From Roseburia hominis (GTDB taxonomy: Bacteria; Bacillota; Clostridia; Lachnospirales; Lachnospiraceae), in contig JAETOE010000001.1 in the NCBI GenBank assembly GCA_021771815.1, forward strand, positions 62,001-126,000: DNA of 64,000 bases, written 5' to 3'. This document shows positions 47,773 through 56,622 of the stretch, piece by piece (within the stretch, counting starts at the first letter, position 1; each line of letters starts with the position of its first letter). The notes beneath the pieces were generated by a model. That model was not told the DNA's origin, did no database searches, and saw nothing but the letters and a program-made list of their open reading frames with translations. The translations under genes were made by a program, and so were the position numbers.

Positions 47773-49032
47773 ATGGGTATGACAATGACGCAGAAAATCC
47801 TTGCGGCACACGCGGGACTTCCAGCTGTTCGCGCAGGTGAACTGATCGAGGCGGATTTGGACCTTGTGCTCGGAAATGATATTACGTCTCCGGTCGCGAT
47901 TCATGAGATGGATAAGATGAAGGTGGACGGAGTATTTGACAAGGATAAGATTGCGCTTGTACTGGATCATTTTGTGCCAAACAAGGATATCAAGTCCGCG
48001 CAGCACTGTAAATGTGTCCGCGAATTTGCATGTAAGCATGAGATTACGAACTATTTTGACGTCGGGGAGATGGGAATCGAACACGCGCTTCTGCCGGAGA
48101 AAGGGCTTACAGTAGCCGGAGACGTTATCATCGGCGCGGATTCACATACCTGTACCTACGGAGCGCTCGGTGCGTTTTCTACGGGCGTAGGCAGTACGGA
48201 TATGGCGGCGGGCATGGCAACAGGAAAAGCCTGGTTCAAAGTTCCGGCCGCCATCAGGTTCAATCTGACCGGAAAGCCTGCGAAATGGATCAGCGGAAAG
48301 GATATCATCTTACATATCATCGGCATGATCGGAGTGGACGGTGCGCTCTACAAATCCATGGAGTTTGTCGGTGACGGAATCCAGTATCTTACGATGGACG
48401 ACCGATTTACGATTGCAAACATGGCGATTGAGGCAGGCGGAAAGAACGGAATCTTCCCGGTAGATGAGCTGGCGAAGAAATACATGGAGGAGCATTCCAA
48501 GCGCCCGTATACAGTTTATGAGGCGGATGTGGATGCAGAATATGACGAGGAGTACACGATCGACCTTAGCAGCTTAAAGCCGACCGTCGCATTCCCGCAT
48601 CTCCCGGAAAATACAAAGACCATCGACGAGGTCGGAGAGATTAAGATCGATCAGGTCGTGATCGGTTCCTGTACGAACGGAAGAATGGATGATCTGCGCG
48701 TTGCAGCGTCTATCTTAAAGGGCAGAAAGGTCGCAAAGGGTCTGCGCGTCATCGTTATTCCCGCGACACAGCAGATTTATCTGGATGCGATGGAGGAAGG
48801 TCTGTTAAAGACATTTATTGAGGCGGGAGCGATTGTTTCCACGCCGACCTGCGGTCCGTGTCTCGGCGGTTATATGGGTATCTTAGCGGAGCATGAGCGC
48901 TGCGTTTCCACGACGAATCGCAATTTTGTCGGACGTATGGGTCATGTCGAGTCTGAGATTTATCTTGCAAGCCCGGCGGTAGCGGCGGCAAGCGCGGTGA
49001 CCGGAATGCTGTCCGGTCCGGATGAACTGTAG
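47773..49032 (+). CDS. leuC: 3-isopropylmalate dehydratase large subunit
   Basis: A 419-aa aconitase-family subunit of the HacA/LeuC short type. [20 protein letters not shown] near residue 120, [13 protein letters not shown] near 298 and [11 protein letters not shown] near 360 hold the three 4Fe-4S cysteines. The complex isomerises 2- to 3-isopropylmalate in leucine synthesis. GGAGGGATAGAT precedes the start. leuD follows after 15 bases. leuA and leuB are not in the window. Confidence 0.96.
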   Translation: MGMTMTQKILAAHAGLPAVRAGELIEADLDLVLGNDITSPVAIHEMDKMKVDGVFDKDKIALVLDHFVPNKDIKSAQHCKCVREFACKHEITNYFDVGEMGIEHALLPEKGLTVAGDVIIGADSHTCTYGALGAFSTGVGSTDMAAGMATGKAWFKVPAAIRFNLTGKPAKWISGKDIILHIIGMIGVDGALYKSMEFVGDGIQYLTMDDRFTIANMAIEAGGKNGIFPVDELAKKYMEEHSKRPYTVYEADVDAEYDEEYTIDLSSLKPTVAFPHLPENTKTIDEVGEIKIDQVVIGSCTNGRMDDLRVAASILKGRKVAKGLRVIVIPATQQIYLDAMEEGLLKTFIEAGAIVSTPTCGPCLGGYMGILAEHERCVSTTNRNFVGRMGHVESEIYLASPAVAAASAVTGMLSGPDEL

Positions 49033-49047
49033 GAAAGGAGAGAGAAA

Positions 49048-49536
49048 ATGAAAGCAGCAAACGGTCATGTATTCAAATACGGGGATAATGTAGATACGGA
49101 TGTCATTATTCCAGCGAGATACTTAAATTCCTCCGATCCGAAGGAGCTTGCAACGCACTGCATGGAGGATATCGACAAGGATTTTGTAAATAAGGTGGCA
49201 GAGGGAGATATCATCGTGGCGAATAAGAATTTCGGCTGCGGTTCGTCCAGGGAGCACGCGCCGATCGCAATCAAGGCGGCCGGCGTAAGCTGTGTAATCG
49301 CCGAGACATTTGCGCGTATTTTCTATCGCAATGCGATCAACATCGGACTGCCGATCATCGAGTGTACCGAGGCGGCGTGCGCGATTGAGGCGGGAGATGA
49401 GGTGGAGGTAAATTTCGACACGGGCGTCATCACGGATAAGACGAAGGGAACGACTTATCAGGGACAGGCGTTTCCGCCGTTTATGCAGAAGATTATTGAT
49501 TGTGAAGGTCTGGTAAATTATATCAATCAGAAATAG
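49048..49536 (+). CDS. leuD: 3-isopropylmalate dehydratase small subunit
   Basis: A 162-aa swivel-domain partner of Leu[17 protein letters not shown] near residue 11, [14 protein letters not shown] near residue 54 and [22 protein letters not shown] near residue 75 (in part). Short LeuD type matching the short LeuC. GAAAGGAGAGAG precedes the start. It ends two bases from the convergent AP2 gene. Confidence 0.96.
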   Translation: MKAANGHVFKYGDNVDTDVIIPARYLNSSDPKELATHCMEDIDKDFVNKVAEGDIIVANKNFGCGSSREHAPIAIKAAGVSCVIAETFARIFYRNAINIGLPIIECTEAACAIEAGDEVEVNFDTGVITDKTKGTTYQGQAFPPFMQKIIDCEGLVNYINQK

Positions 49537-49538
49537 CT

Positions 49539-50339
49539 TTACGAGGAAAGGGTTTCCAGATAGTTCAGATAGCGTCTGGAAACCTTGAGCTTTGTGTAAA
49601 CTTCGGCATATTCCTTCGGCGAATAGCTGTCGATGTAATTCTCGGGAAAGTTCTTCGCAATTCCGGCAGTCTTTGCCAGATCAGCCGCTTTGTTGTAGGC
49701 AATCGCGGCTTTCTCCTCGGTCGAATATGTGCCGATGATATAATTGCCGTTGATGTGGATGACGGTCTGGTATTTCGGAATGCCGTTTCGTTCGATCTGA
49801 CGTACACCGTGAAAGTGATTTCGGATGATAATGTTGGAGTAACGGAAGTCGAGCGGATCACCGTTTGCGAAAATGTAGTCGCGACCGGAGACTGCGTAGG
49901 GACGGATGCCGTAGCGCGCAAGGATCGAGTACTGCATACCGTAGTCGCTGACGAACAGATGCCCCTGACGTTTCTGAATCTTATGGCTGGAATAATAGAA
50001 CAGATCGTCTATATCAAATTTCAGTTCCTCGCCTGGCGAGAGAAAATAGCTGAAATATCCGCTGCGCAGGTAGATCGGGTTTTTAAAATAAAGCCGGTTG
50101 TCCCGGAAATTCAGAAGAATCACGGCTTTCTCATACGAAAGAGTAAGGGCAGCGTCCTGTAACGCGGTGAGCGTGACGGAGAGATCGTTTAAAAGCGCAA
50201 GGGCATCTAAGTAGGCGGTGCCTGCATCTTCCTCCGAAGAAAAGCTGCCGAGACTGATGTGCTTGCTGCGATAAGTGATGCTGGAACGGTAATATATGGT
50301 TCCGTCCTTCTGTTTTGCAATGTATACACCCTGAAGCAT
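49539..50339 (-). CDS. Protein with two AP2-like domains and a decayed HNH remnant
   Basis: A 266-aa protein. Residues 4-48 (GVYIAKQ...YYRSSITYRSKHISLGSF SSEEDAGTAY) and 178-225 (GVRQIERNG..KYQTVIHINGNYIIGTY STEEKAAIAY) both follow the AP2/ERF pattern of three strands plus helix. Between them, residues 155-173 (RDYIFANGDPLDFRYSNIIIRN, in part) resemble the second half of HNH homing endonucleases, which often carry AP2 domains, but the catalytic histidines are missing. This suggests a former homing endonuclease now kept as a DNA-binding protein. GAGGTATTTCT precedes the start. Function unknown. Confidence 0.7.
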   Translation of the reverse strand: MLQGVYIAKQKDGTIYYRSSITYRSKHISLGSFSSEEDAGTAYLDALALLNDLSVTLTALQDAALTLSYEKAVILLNFRDNRLYFKNPIYLRSGYFSYFLSPGEELKFDIDDLFYYSSHKIQKRQGHLFVSDYGMQYSILARYGIRPYAVSGRDYIFANGDPLDFRYSNIIIRNHFHGVRQIERNGIPKYQTVIHINGNYIIGTYSTEEKAAIAYNKAADLAKTAGIAKNFPENYIDSYSPKEYAEVYTKLKVSRRYLNYLETLSS

Positions 50340-50449
50340 AGAAATACCTCGTTTACGATAATGATTTTATGTAAATAAGAATGACTATACATTCTTGTGC
50401 TTTAAGCATAGCAGATATGAAAAAAGGATGCAATATTTTGTCGGATTTG

Positions 50450-50478
50450 TTGACTAAAAATGTAGCAAATGTTACAAT
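50450..50478 (+). promoter_or_regulatory. Promoter of the MCP gene
   Basis: TTGACT (50450-50455) and TACAAT (50473-50478) with 17-base spacing, a SigA-type promoter 54 bases before the start. Confidence 0.72.
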
Positions 50479-50531
50479 AAAAAGGAATATTTGCATGCGG
50501 AAATAGGCATATGAAGGGGGATATTTCGCAA

Positions 50532-52259
50532 ATGAAGAAAAGCAGTATTTCGGTCAAAGTATTGATCCCGGTTCTGTTGTTGGCGGTGGTTGCAGTCTTA
50601 TCGTCATTTATCGGAGCCTGGAATGCAAGGTCGCTGCACCAGAGCAGCCAGGAGATCAGTGAGACGACGGTGAACCAGCTTCTGCTGTTGAACCAGATTT
50701 CGTCCGATTTTAAGGATATTGATACAATCGCGTACAGTATGTGCGTCTCTACCTCGAGGGAAGCAAGAGAGGATATGCTGATGGAAGTAGAAGATTACCG
50801 CGCTGATATTGAGGCGGCGATCGATTCATACGAGATGACTGTCAGCACGCAGGAGGAGATGGATACCGTGGAACTACTTCGTGCGAAATACGCGGAGTAC
50901 TCGGGGGTATATGACAAGGTTGCCGATTTTATTGGAAAAGGGAATAAAGATAAAGCAAGACAGATCTGCAATGCGGAGCTTACGATCACGAGCGGGCGTG
51001 TGGAGGAAGTGCTTGCCACGCTGCAGACATACATGGAAGCAAATATTGACAAGGCAAATGCATCGCAGGAGACCGTATATTCCAGTTCGCTTGTAGCAAG
51101 CGCGCTGACACTAGTGTGTGTACTGGTGTTTTTTGCGGTGGCGGTATTCGGTTCCGTCAGAAGTGTTGTCAGACCGGTCAAGCATGTGACGAGACAGTTG
51201 GAGGATATCATTCAGGAAATTGAATCCGGCAACGGCGATCTCACCAGGCGAATCGGTATCAAGAGCCACGATGAGATTGGTCAGCTTGCCGACGGCATCA
51301 ACGTATTCCTGGAGACGCTGCAGCGTATCATGGGCCGCATCGTTATCGACTCAAGAGAAATGGGAGAGATCGTCACGAGCGTCGTAAACAGCGTCGGCAC
51401 GGCGAACAGCAATGCATATGATATATCTGCGGGTATGGAGGAGTTATCCGCTACGATGCAGGAGGTCGCATCTGCGGTCAATACAGTGAGTGCCAATGTC
51501 ACGCGGATCGGTGAGGAAGTTGATGCAATCACGAAGGAATCGCAGGAGATGAACGCCTATGCCACGGATATGCAGAACCGTGCGGAGAATATGAAGGATA
51601 AGGCGGTTGCGAATAAGGAAAGCACAAGCCTTATGATTAAGGATATTATTGATACGCTGAAAGCGGCGATTGAGGAGAGCAAGAGCGTGGAGCGCGTCAA
51701 TGAACTCACGGAAGAGATTTTGAGCGTGTCGAGCCAGACGAATCTGTTATCGTTGAACGCATCCATAGAAGCGGCACGCGCCGGAGAGGCGGGGAAGGGA
51801 TTTGCGGTAGTTGCAGATGAAATCCGTAAGCTTGCCGATTCTACAAAGGAGACAGCAAACAATATCCAGTCGATCAATGCGCTTGTCACACAGGCTGTGA
51901 ATAAGCTTGCCAATAACTCAAATGCAATCGTCGAGTACATCGATGAGACGATCATGCCGGATTATGACAGATTTGTGGAGAACGGTGAGCAGTACCGTAA
52001 TGATGCCACCTATGTCAATTCCACCATGGACGGCTTTGAGGCGAAGGCGCGCAAGCTCAATGATATCATGGAGAAGACGGTGAATTCTATCCGGGATATC
52101 TCGACAGCAATTGAAGAGAGCGCGAACAGTGTCGGTAATGCGGCAAGCAGTACGACGATCCTTGTTCAGAATATTGATACCGTCCATGCAGAGATGGAGA
52201 CGAACCAGAATATCAGCAATCGTCTGAAGGATGAAGCGGATCGTTTTAAGAATGTATAG
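50532..52259 (+). CDS. Methyl-accepting chemotaxis protein
   Basis: A 575-aa receptor: N-terminal helix ([22 protein letters not shown] in part), an extracellular four-helix-bundle domain (about 35-190) with repeated [14 protein letters not shown] and [14 protein letters not shown], a second helix near 195-215, HAMP, then a long cytoplasmic signalling domain with the hairpin tip [37 protein letters not shown] (shown only to identify; residues about 405-440). The CheW/CheA contact tip is intact. ATG at 50532 is twelve bases after AAGGGGG. No ligand can be inferred. Confidence 0.93.
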   Translation: MKKSSISVKVLIPVLLLAVVAVLSSFIGAWNARSLHQSSQEISETTVNQLLLLNQISSDFKDIDTIAYSMCVSTSREAREDMLMEVEDYRADIEAAIDSYEMTVSTQEEMDTVELLRAKYAEYSGVYDKVADFIGKGNKDKARQICNAELTITSGRVEEVLATLQTYMEANIDKANASQETVYSSSLVASALTLVCVLVFFAVAVFGSVRSVVRPVKHVTRQLEDIIQEIESGNGDLTRRIGIKSHDEIGQLADGINVFLETLQRIMGRIVIDSREMGEIVTSVVNSVGTANSNAYDISAGMEELSATMQEVASAVNTVSANVTRIGEEVDAITKESQEMNAYATDMQNRAENMKDKAVANKESTSLMIKDIIDTLKAAIEESKSVERVNELTEEILSVSSQTNLLSLNASIEAARAGEAGKGFAVVADEIRKLADSTKETANNIQSINALVTQAVNKLANNSNAIVEYIDETIMPDYDRFVENGEQYRNDATYVNSTMDGFEAKARKLNDIMEKTVNSIRDISTAIEESANSVGNAASSTTILVQNIDTVHAEMETNQNISNRLKDEADRFKNV

Positions 52260-52285
52260 TTTTCGTATTTTACTACTTTAATGCA

Positions 52286-52315
52286 TTGACATGAATGTAC
52301 AGTTTCCGATATAAT
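52286..52315 (+). promoter_or_regulatory. Promoter of thrC
   Basis: Consensus TTGACA (52286-52291) and TATAAT (52310-52315), 18 bases apart. The 83-base leader holds no clear terminator. Confidence 0.8.
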
Positions 52316-52398
52316 GTGTGAAAGCATAGTAGGAGACTGTATATTTTTTTAAGAGTTGTCTCTGAACAACGAATATATAAGATAAGAGGATTATGGAA

Positions 52399-53889
52399 AT
52401 GGAATTAATGTATGCAAGCACAAGAGACGCACAGGAAAAGGTAACTGCATCACAGGCAATCTTAAGGGGTCTGGCAAATGACGGAGGATTATTTGTGCCG
52501 ACGGAGATTCCGAAGCTTAACGTTCCGATGGAACAGTTGGCGAAGATGAGCTATCAGGAGACAGCGTATGAGGTCATGAAGCTGTTTTTGACGGATTTTA
52601 CTGAGGACGAGTTGAAACACTGTATCAATTCGGCATATGACAGCAAGTTCGACACGGAGGAGATTGCACCTCTTGTGGAGGCAGACGGTGCATATTATCT
52701 GGAACTGTTTCACGGTTCGACGATTGCGTTTAAGGATATGGCGCTTTCTATTCTTCCGTATCTGCTGACAACTGCAGCAAAGAAGAACAAGGTGAAGAAT
52801 GAGATCGTCATTTTGACAGCAACGTCGGGGGATACCGGAAAGGCGGCGCTTGCAGGTTTTGCGGATGTACCGGGAACCAGGATTATTGTATTTTACCCGA
52901 AGAACGGCGTCAGTCCCATTCAGGAGAAGCAGATGGTGACGCAGAAGGGAGCGAATACTTTTGTTGTAGGAATCAACGGCAATTTCGATCAGGCGCAGAC
53001 AGGTGTGAAGCAGATGTTCTCTGACGCCGCACTGGCAAAGGAGATGGATGCCGCGGGGTATCAGTTCTCCTCGGCGAATTCAATCAATATCGGACGTCTC
53101 GTGCCGCAGATCGTCTATTATGTATATGCGTATGCAAAGCTTTTTGATAACGGTGTGATCGGAAATGGCGAGCCGATCAATATAGTTGTGCCGACCGGCA
53201 ATTTCGGAAATATTCTGGCTGCATTCTATGCGAAGAATATGGGCGTGCCGATTGCAAAGCTGATTTGCGCTTCCAACGAGAATAAAGTACTCTACGATTT
53301 CTTTTCGACCGGAACTTACGACAAGAATCGTGAATTTATGCTGACGAGTTCTCCGTCCATGGATATTCTTATTTCCAGCAATCTGGAGCGTCTGATTTAC
53401 CGTATCGCCGGAAATGACGCGGGAAAGAATGCAGCGCTGATGAAGCAGCTTACTTCTACCGGGAAATATGAGATTACACCAAAGATGCGAGAGCAGCTTA
53501 AGGACTTCTATGGAAATTACACGAGTGAGAAGGAGACTGCAGGAGTCATCCGCGCGCTTTATGAGAAGACCGGATATATCATCGATACCCATACGGCAGT
53601 CGCTGCGGGCGTATACGGCAAATATAAGGCGGACACGAAGGACGATGCGACGAAGACTGTAATCGCGTCAACGGCAAGTCCGTTCAAGTTTACGAGAAGC
53701 GTCATGGATGCAATTGATATGAAGTATGACAGTATGTCGGATTTCGAGCTTGTGGATGAACTAAGCAGAATCGGCAACGTGACAGTGCCGCAGGCAATCG
53801 AAGAGATCCGTAATGCAAAGGTGCTTCATGATACTGTGTGTGATGTGGAGGAGATGCCTTGCGTCGTGAAGAAGTTCCTTGGTATGTAA
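52399..53889 (+). CDS. thrC: Threonine synthase
   Basis: A 496-aa PLP enzyme that converts O-phosphohomoserine to threonine. N-terminus MELMYASTRD fits the ThrC long (class II) type; the PLP lysine lies in HGSTIAFKDMALS near residue 110, with ATSGDTGKAAL near 150 and VPTGNFGNILAAFYAK near 265. ATG at 52399 is chosen over 52393 because the GAGG ribosome binding site is then 9 bases away. A SigA-type promoter is 84 bases upstream and a bidirectional terminator follows. Confidence 0.96.
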   Translation: MELMYASTRDAQEKVTASQAILRGLANDGGLFVPTEIPKLNVPMEQLAKMSYQETAYEVMKLFLTDFTEDELKHCINSAYDSKFDTEEIAPLVEADGAYYLELFHGSTIAFKDMALSILPYLLTTAAKKNKVKNEIVILTATSGDTGKAALAGFADVPGTRIIVFYPKNGVSPIQEKQMVTQKGANTFVVGINGNFDQAQTGVKQMFSDAALAKEMDAAGYQFSSANSINIGRLVPQIVYYVYAYAKLFDNGVIGNGEPINIVVPTGNFGNILAAFYAKNMGVPIAKLICASNENKVLYDFFSTGTYDKNREFMLTSSPSMDILISSNLERLIYRIAGNDAGKNAALMKQLTSTGKYEITPKMREQLKDFYGNYTSEKETAGVIRALYEKTGYIIDTHTAVAAGVYGKYKADTKDDATKTVIASTASPFKFTRSVMDAIDMKYDSMSDFELVDELSRIGNVTVPQAIEEIRNAKVLHDTVCDVEEMPCVVKKFLGM

Positions 53890-53965
53890 ATAGCTGCTGG
53901 AGGGAAAGCATTTTTCGCAGCAGAAATTGTTCTGTCAGATTCGGATATAGAAAGATTTAGAAGAA

Positions 53966-53997
53966 AAACCCTGTCGTGTCATCACGGCAGGGTTTCG
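53966..53997. terminator. Bidirectional terminator after thrC
   Basis: AAACCCTGTCGTG (53966-53978) pairs with CACGGCAGGGTTT (53983-53995), one G-U pair, 4-base loop. A or T tracts flank both sides, serving the convergent genes. Confidence 0.87.
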
Positions 53998-54000
53998 TAT

Positions 54001-54897
54001 TTATTCGGATTTAAAAATCTCGAAGATGAAATATACGGTTCCGAACGGATATATAATCGGAAGCAGATAGCATTCTGTACCATTGAAGACCAACAGATCC
54101 TTATCTTCGACAACGGGGGCTTCCAGTTCAAGCTCCATGGAGTACTCGTTGGACATATTCACGCTGAATACGCCGTTGTGCAGATTGAGGAAATCCTCAA
54201 GCGAGGAACTGACGTATTCATCAAATTCAGTGAATTCTTCGTCTACATATCTGGATGCGAATGCAATGCATGTATCCTCTGGAAGATCGATATATGTACG
54301 GACAGAGAAAGGACCGTTCAGTTTCTGCGAGATACAGTAGTTCGTGGGATATTCCCTGCAGTTGCTCGGAGAAATCAGTGTAAAATCATCTCCGATAAAA
54401 CGGATCAAGTTATTGAGCAGAAGCTGGAAAAAGGAAATCTCATAATGGGAGAGGGAACGTTCTGCCAGAACGAAGAAATTCTCTACCATATGATGAATCG
54501 CATCCTGCGTCTCCGAAGAATATGTAAACTCATCCAATTCGTTGTCCGACTGGTAAGCGATAATCAAATCCTGAAGCTGTTGATTGTCAATGATGCCTTC
54601 CTCAATAAGAGCCTGTCCGAGAAGAAGAAAATCGGGTTCCTGCTCGAGAAGAAGATTCGTAACCTGTTCCTCGGTCAGATAACCTTCGCTGATGGCAAGT
54701 TCTCCAAAACGCTTGTCCTGATGGGTCTGAAGGATGTAAATACGGTCAACTTCGTTGGCAGTCATATAACCTGCATGAATAGCCAGCGTACCAAGCTTGA
54801 CCTTGGTGTCGGCTTTCTTCTGCATGATGTCAATGAGCTGCTTTCTCGTGATGACACCGCGTGATAATAAAAAGTTTCCGAAAAACTGAGCGTACAT
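54001..54897 (-). CDS. MshEN-like repeat protein with CheX-like C-terminal domain
   Basis: A 298-aa protein I cannot name. Residues 1-120 hold four repeats spaced exactly 29 residues: FGNFLLSRGVIT (6), LGTLAIHAGYMT (35), FGELAISEGYLT (64), LGQALIEEGIID (93). This is the pattern of MshEN/type II secretion ATPase N-terminal domains, which bind cyclic di-GMP in some proteins. Residues about 130-298 resemble a CheX-type phosphatase or chemotaxis domain (SFFQLLLNNLIRFIGDDF; PFGTVYFIFEIF). It starts 3 bases after the stop of a CheY-like receiver gene, so the two are one unit. GGGAGATAAAGT precedes the start. Confidence 0.7.
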   Translation of the reverse strand: MYAQFFGNFLLSRGVITRKQLIDIMQKKADTKVKLGTLAIHAGYMTANEVDRIYILQTHQDKRFGELAISEGYLTEEQVTNLLLEQEPDFLLLGQALIEEGIIDNQQLQDLIIAYQSDNELDEFTYSSETQDAIHHMVENFFVLAERSLSHYEISFFQLLLNNLIRFIGDDFTLISPSNCREYPTNYCISQKLNGPFSVRTYIDLPEDTCIAFASRYVDEEFTEFDEYVSSSLEDFLNLHNGVFSVNMSNEYSMELELEAPVVEDKDLLVFNGTECYLLPIIYPFGTVYFIFEIFKSE

Positions 54898-54900
54898 ACT

Positions 54901-55278
54901 TTATCTCCCTTCAAACCTTGAGGTAATAATGTGATGAATGTGTTCGGCAATCAGAGGTTTCTGAATAAAATCGCGGGCGCCAGCCTCGATCGCATCTTTA
55001 AGCTGAGACTGCGTACCGATGGAGGAAACGACAATGATGTCGGCATCCTTATCGTATTCTTTGATTTCCTGAATTGCAGTATTCCCGTCCTTTACAGGCA
55101 TTACAATATCCAGGAAAACAAGAGCCGGTGATTCCTTTTTATATAGGTCGATCGCATCCTGTCCGTTGGAAGCTTCGAGAAAAATCGGATTCCCGTAGGT
55201 CGATATAATATTTTCTAATTGTTTCCTTGCAAGAATAGAATCGTCGCCGATAAGTATTTTAACGTCATTTAACATCAT
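54901..55278 (-). CDS. Single-domain CheY-like response regulator
   Basis: A 125-aa stand-alone receiver: ILIGDDSILARKQLE with the acidic pair (usually three acids, here GDD), phosphoacceptor Asp in LVFLDIVMPVKDG near residue 57, SSIG near 85 and Lys in FIQKPL near 107. No output domain. ATG at 55278 follows AGAGGAGATGCGAT; upstream in-frame ATG at 55323 lacks a ribosome binding site. First gene of a two-gene unit with the CheX-like protein, whose likely job is to accept or remove the phosphate. Confidence 0.93.
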   Translation of the reverse strand: MMLNDVKILIGDDSILARKQLENIISTYGNPIFLEASNGQDAIDLYKKESPALVFLDIVMPVKDGNTAIQEIKEYDKDADIIVVSSIGTQSQLKDAIEAGARDFIQKPLIAEHIHHIITSRFEGR

Positions 55279-55462
55279 ATCGCATCTCCTCTGTCCATCA
55301 TTATATTTATTTCTATTGTACACTAACTGAAAAAATAGTTCAATCTTAACTTAAAAATTATGTGTAAAAAAGATGAAGTCTGTGGAAAATCCGAGCAATT
55401 CATTGCATATTGGATCTGTGGCGCTTATAATGAAGAAAAATATTCAGACATGGAGGCATATT

Positions 55463-55798
55463 ATGGATGTGATGACAATTTTTGACGTCGTAATTACAAT
55501 ATTCGGGTTGTATATGATAGGCGCAGGATTAAAAATGAACAAGACCGGGGAGATCAGTTCCGCGGTTATCACGGCGGAGGAAATCAAACGGTGCAGGGAT
55601 AAGAAGGGATTCATTGCATTTATATATTGGAAGGAAGCGGCGTTTGGAGCGATGATCGTGCTGGTGGGAGTTCTGGGATTTATTAACGATCAGATCGTGC
55701 CGCTTGGAGCATTTACTTTTGTAGAGATGATCGTATTTCTCGGAGCTTTTTTCTGGTTTCAGAATCAGCTTAAGAAGGCGAGGGAACTGTTTTTATAA
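55463..55798 (+). CDS. Small membrane protein, unknown family (111 aa)
   Basis: A 111-aa protein with three hydrophobic segments (about residues 5-25, 60-78 and 85-103) and a short loop (MNKTGEISSAVITAEEIKRCRDKKG) between the first two (in part). I do not recognise a family. ATG at 55463 is preceded by GGAGGCATATT; earlier in-frame ATGs from 55373 lack one. It lies alone, divergent from the receiver gene and ahead of the two-component pair, with 143 bases to the next gene. Confidence 0.72.
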   Translation: MDVMTIFDVVITIFGLYMIGAGLKMNKTGEISSAVITAEEIKRCRDKKGFIAFIYWKEAAFGAMIVLVGVLGFINDQIVPLGAFTFVEMIVFLGAFFWFQNQLKKARELFL

Positions 55799-55941
55799 GA
55801 AATTACCGGGTTGCGGCAGTTCGTAGGATGGCATTAGGCGGCACAGGACATTTTTCGGTAAAATTTCGGACAAGCATCAGACCGTCTTCACATAGGCATC
55901 ACATTGGTCAGGTATGATGCAGGAAAAAGAGGGGATGTGTT

Positions 55942-56622
55942 ATGAGAAGAATATTAGTGGTTGACGATGAGGAGAAGATTCGTGCGATTATACGCAAGTA
56001 CGGAGAATTTGAGGGATATGAGATTACAGAGGCAGCGGACGGAATGGAAGCGGTAAGGCTCTGCAGGAAGCAGGATTTCGACGTGATTATTCTGGATGTG
56101 ATGATGCCGGAGCTGGACGGTTTTTCTACCTGCAAGGAAATCCGCCGGACAAAGCGGATTCCGGTCATTATGCTGTCGGCACGCGGTGAAGAGTACGATA
56201 AGATTCACGGCTTTGAACTTGGAATTGACGATTATGTTGTCAAGCCGTTTTCTCCGAAGGAACTGATGATGCGCGTGAAGGTTGTGATCGAACGGAACAG
56301 CGGAAGAGAATCGTATGCAGGTACAGAGCACGAGATATTTTCCGCAGAAGGGCTGTGCGTGGACTTTACCGGACGGACAGTCAGCGTGGACGGCAGGCGG
56401 ATCGAGCTTTCCCCGAAGGAGTATGAGCTTCTTTTTTATCTTGTCAGGAACCGCAATATCGCTTTAGAGAGAGAGAAGCTGATTACGGAGGTCTGGGGAT
56501 ACGACTATTACGGGGATGACCGCACGTTAGACACCCACATTAAGCTGCTTCGGAGCAGTCTCGGAGAGTACCGCAAGTTCCTTGTAACGTTAAGAGGGGT
56601 GGGCTATCGGTTTGAAGCATGA
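55942..56622 (+). CDS. OmpR/PhoB-family response regulator
   Basis: A 226-aa DNA-binding response regulator. Receiver: VVDDEEKIRAII with the acidic trio, phosphoacceptor Asp in IILDVMMPELDGF near residue 52, MLSARGEEYDK near 80 and Lys in YVVKPFSP near 101. A winged helix fills residues about 130-226 (GRRIELSPKEYELLFYLVRN in part; TLDTHIKLLRSSLGEYRK; LRGVGYRFE). GAGGGGATGTGTT precedes the start. It overlaps its kinase by 11 bases. Confidence 0.95.
   Translation: MRRILVVDDEEKIRAIIRKYGEFEGYEITEAADGMEAVRLCRKQDFDVIILDVMMPELDGFSTCKEIRRTKRIPVIMLSARGEEYDKIHGFELGIDDYVVKPFSPKELMMRVKVVIERNSGRESYAGTEHEIFSAEGLCVDFTGRTVSVDGRRIELSPKEYELLFYLVRNRNIALEREKLITEVWGYDYYGDDRTLDTHIKLLRSSLGEYRKFLVTLRGVGYRFEA

Noticed and set aside
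54178-54864. 228-codon plus-strand ORF over the CheX-like gene
   Set aside because: The minus-strand frame has the 29-residue repeats and a proper start; the plus frame has neither.
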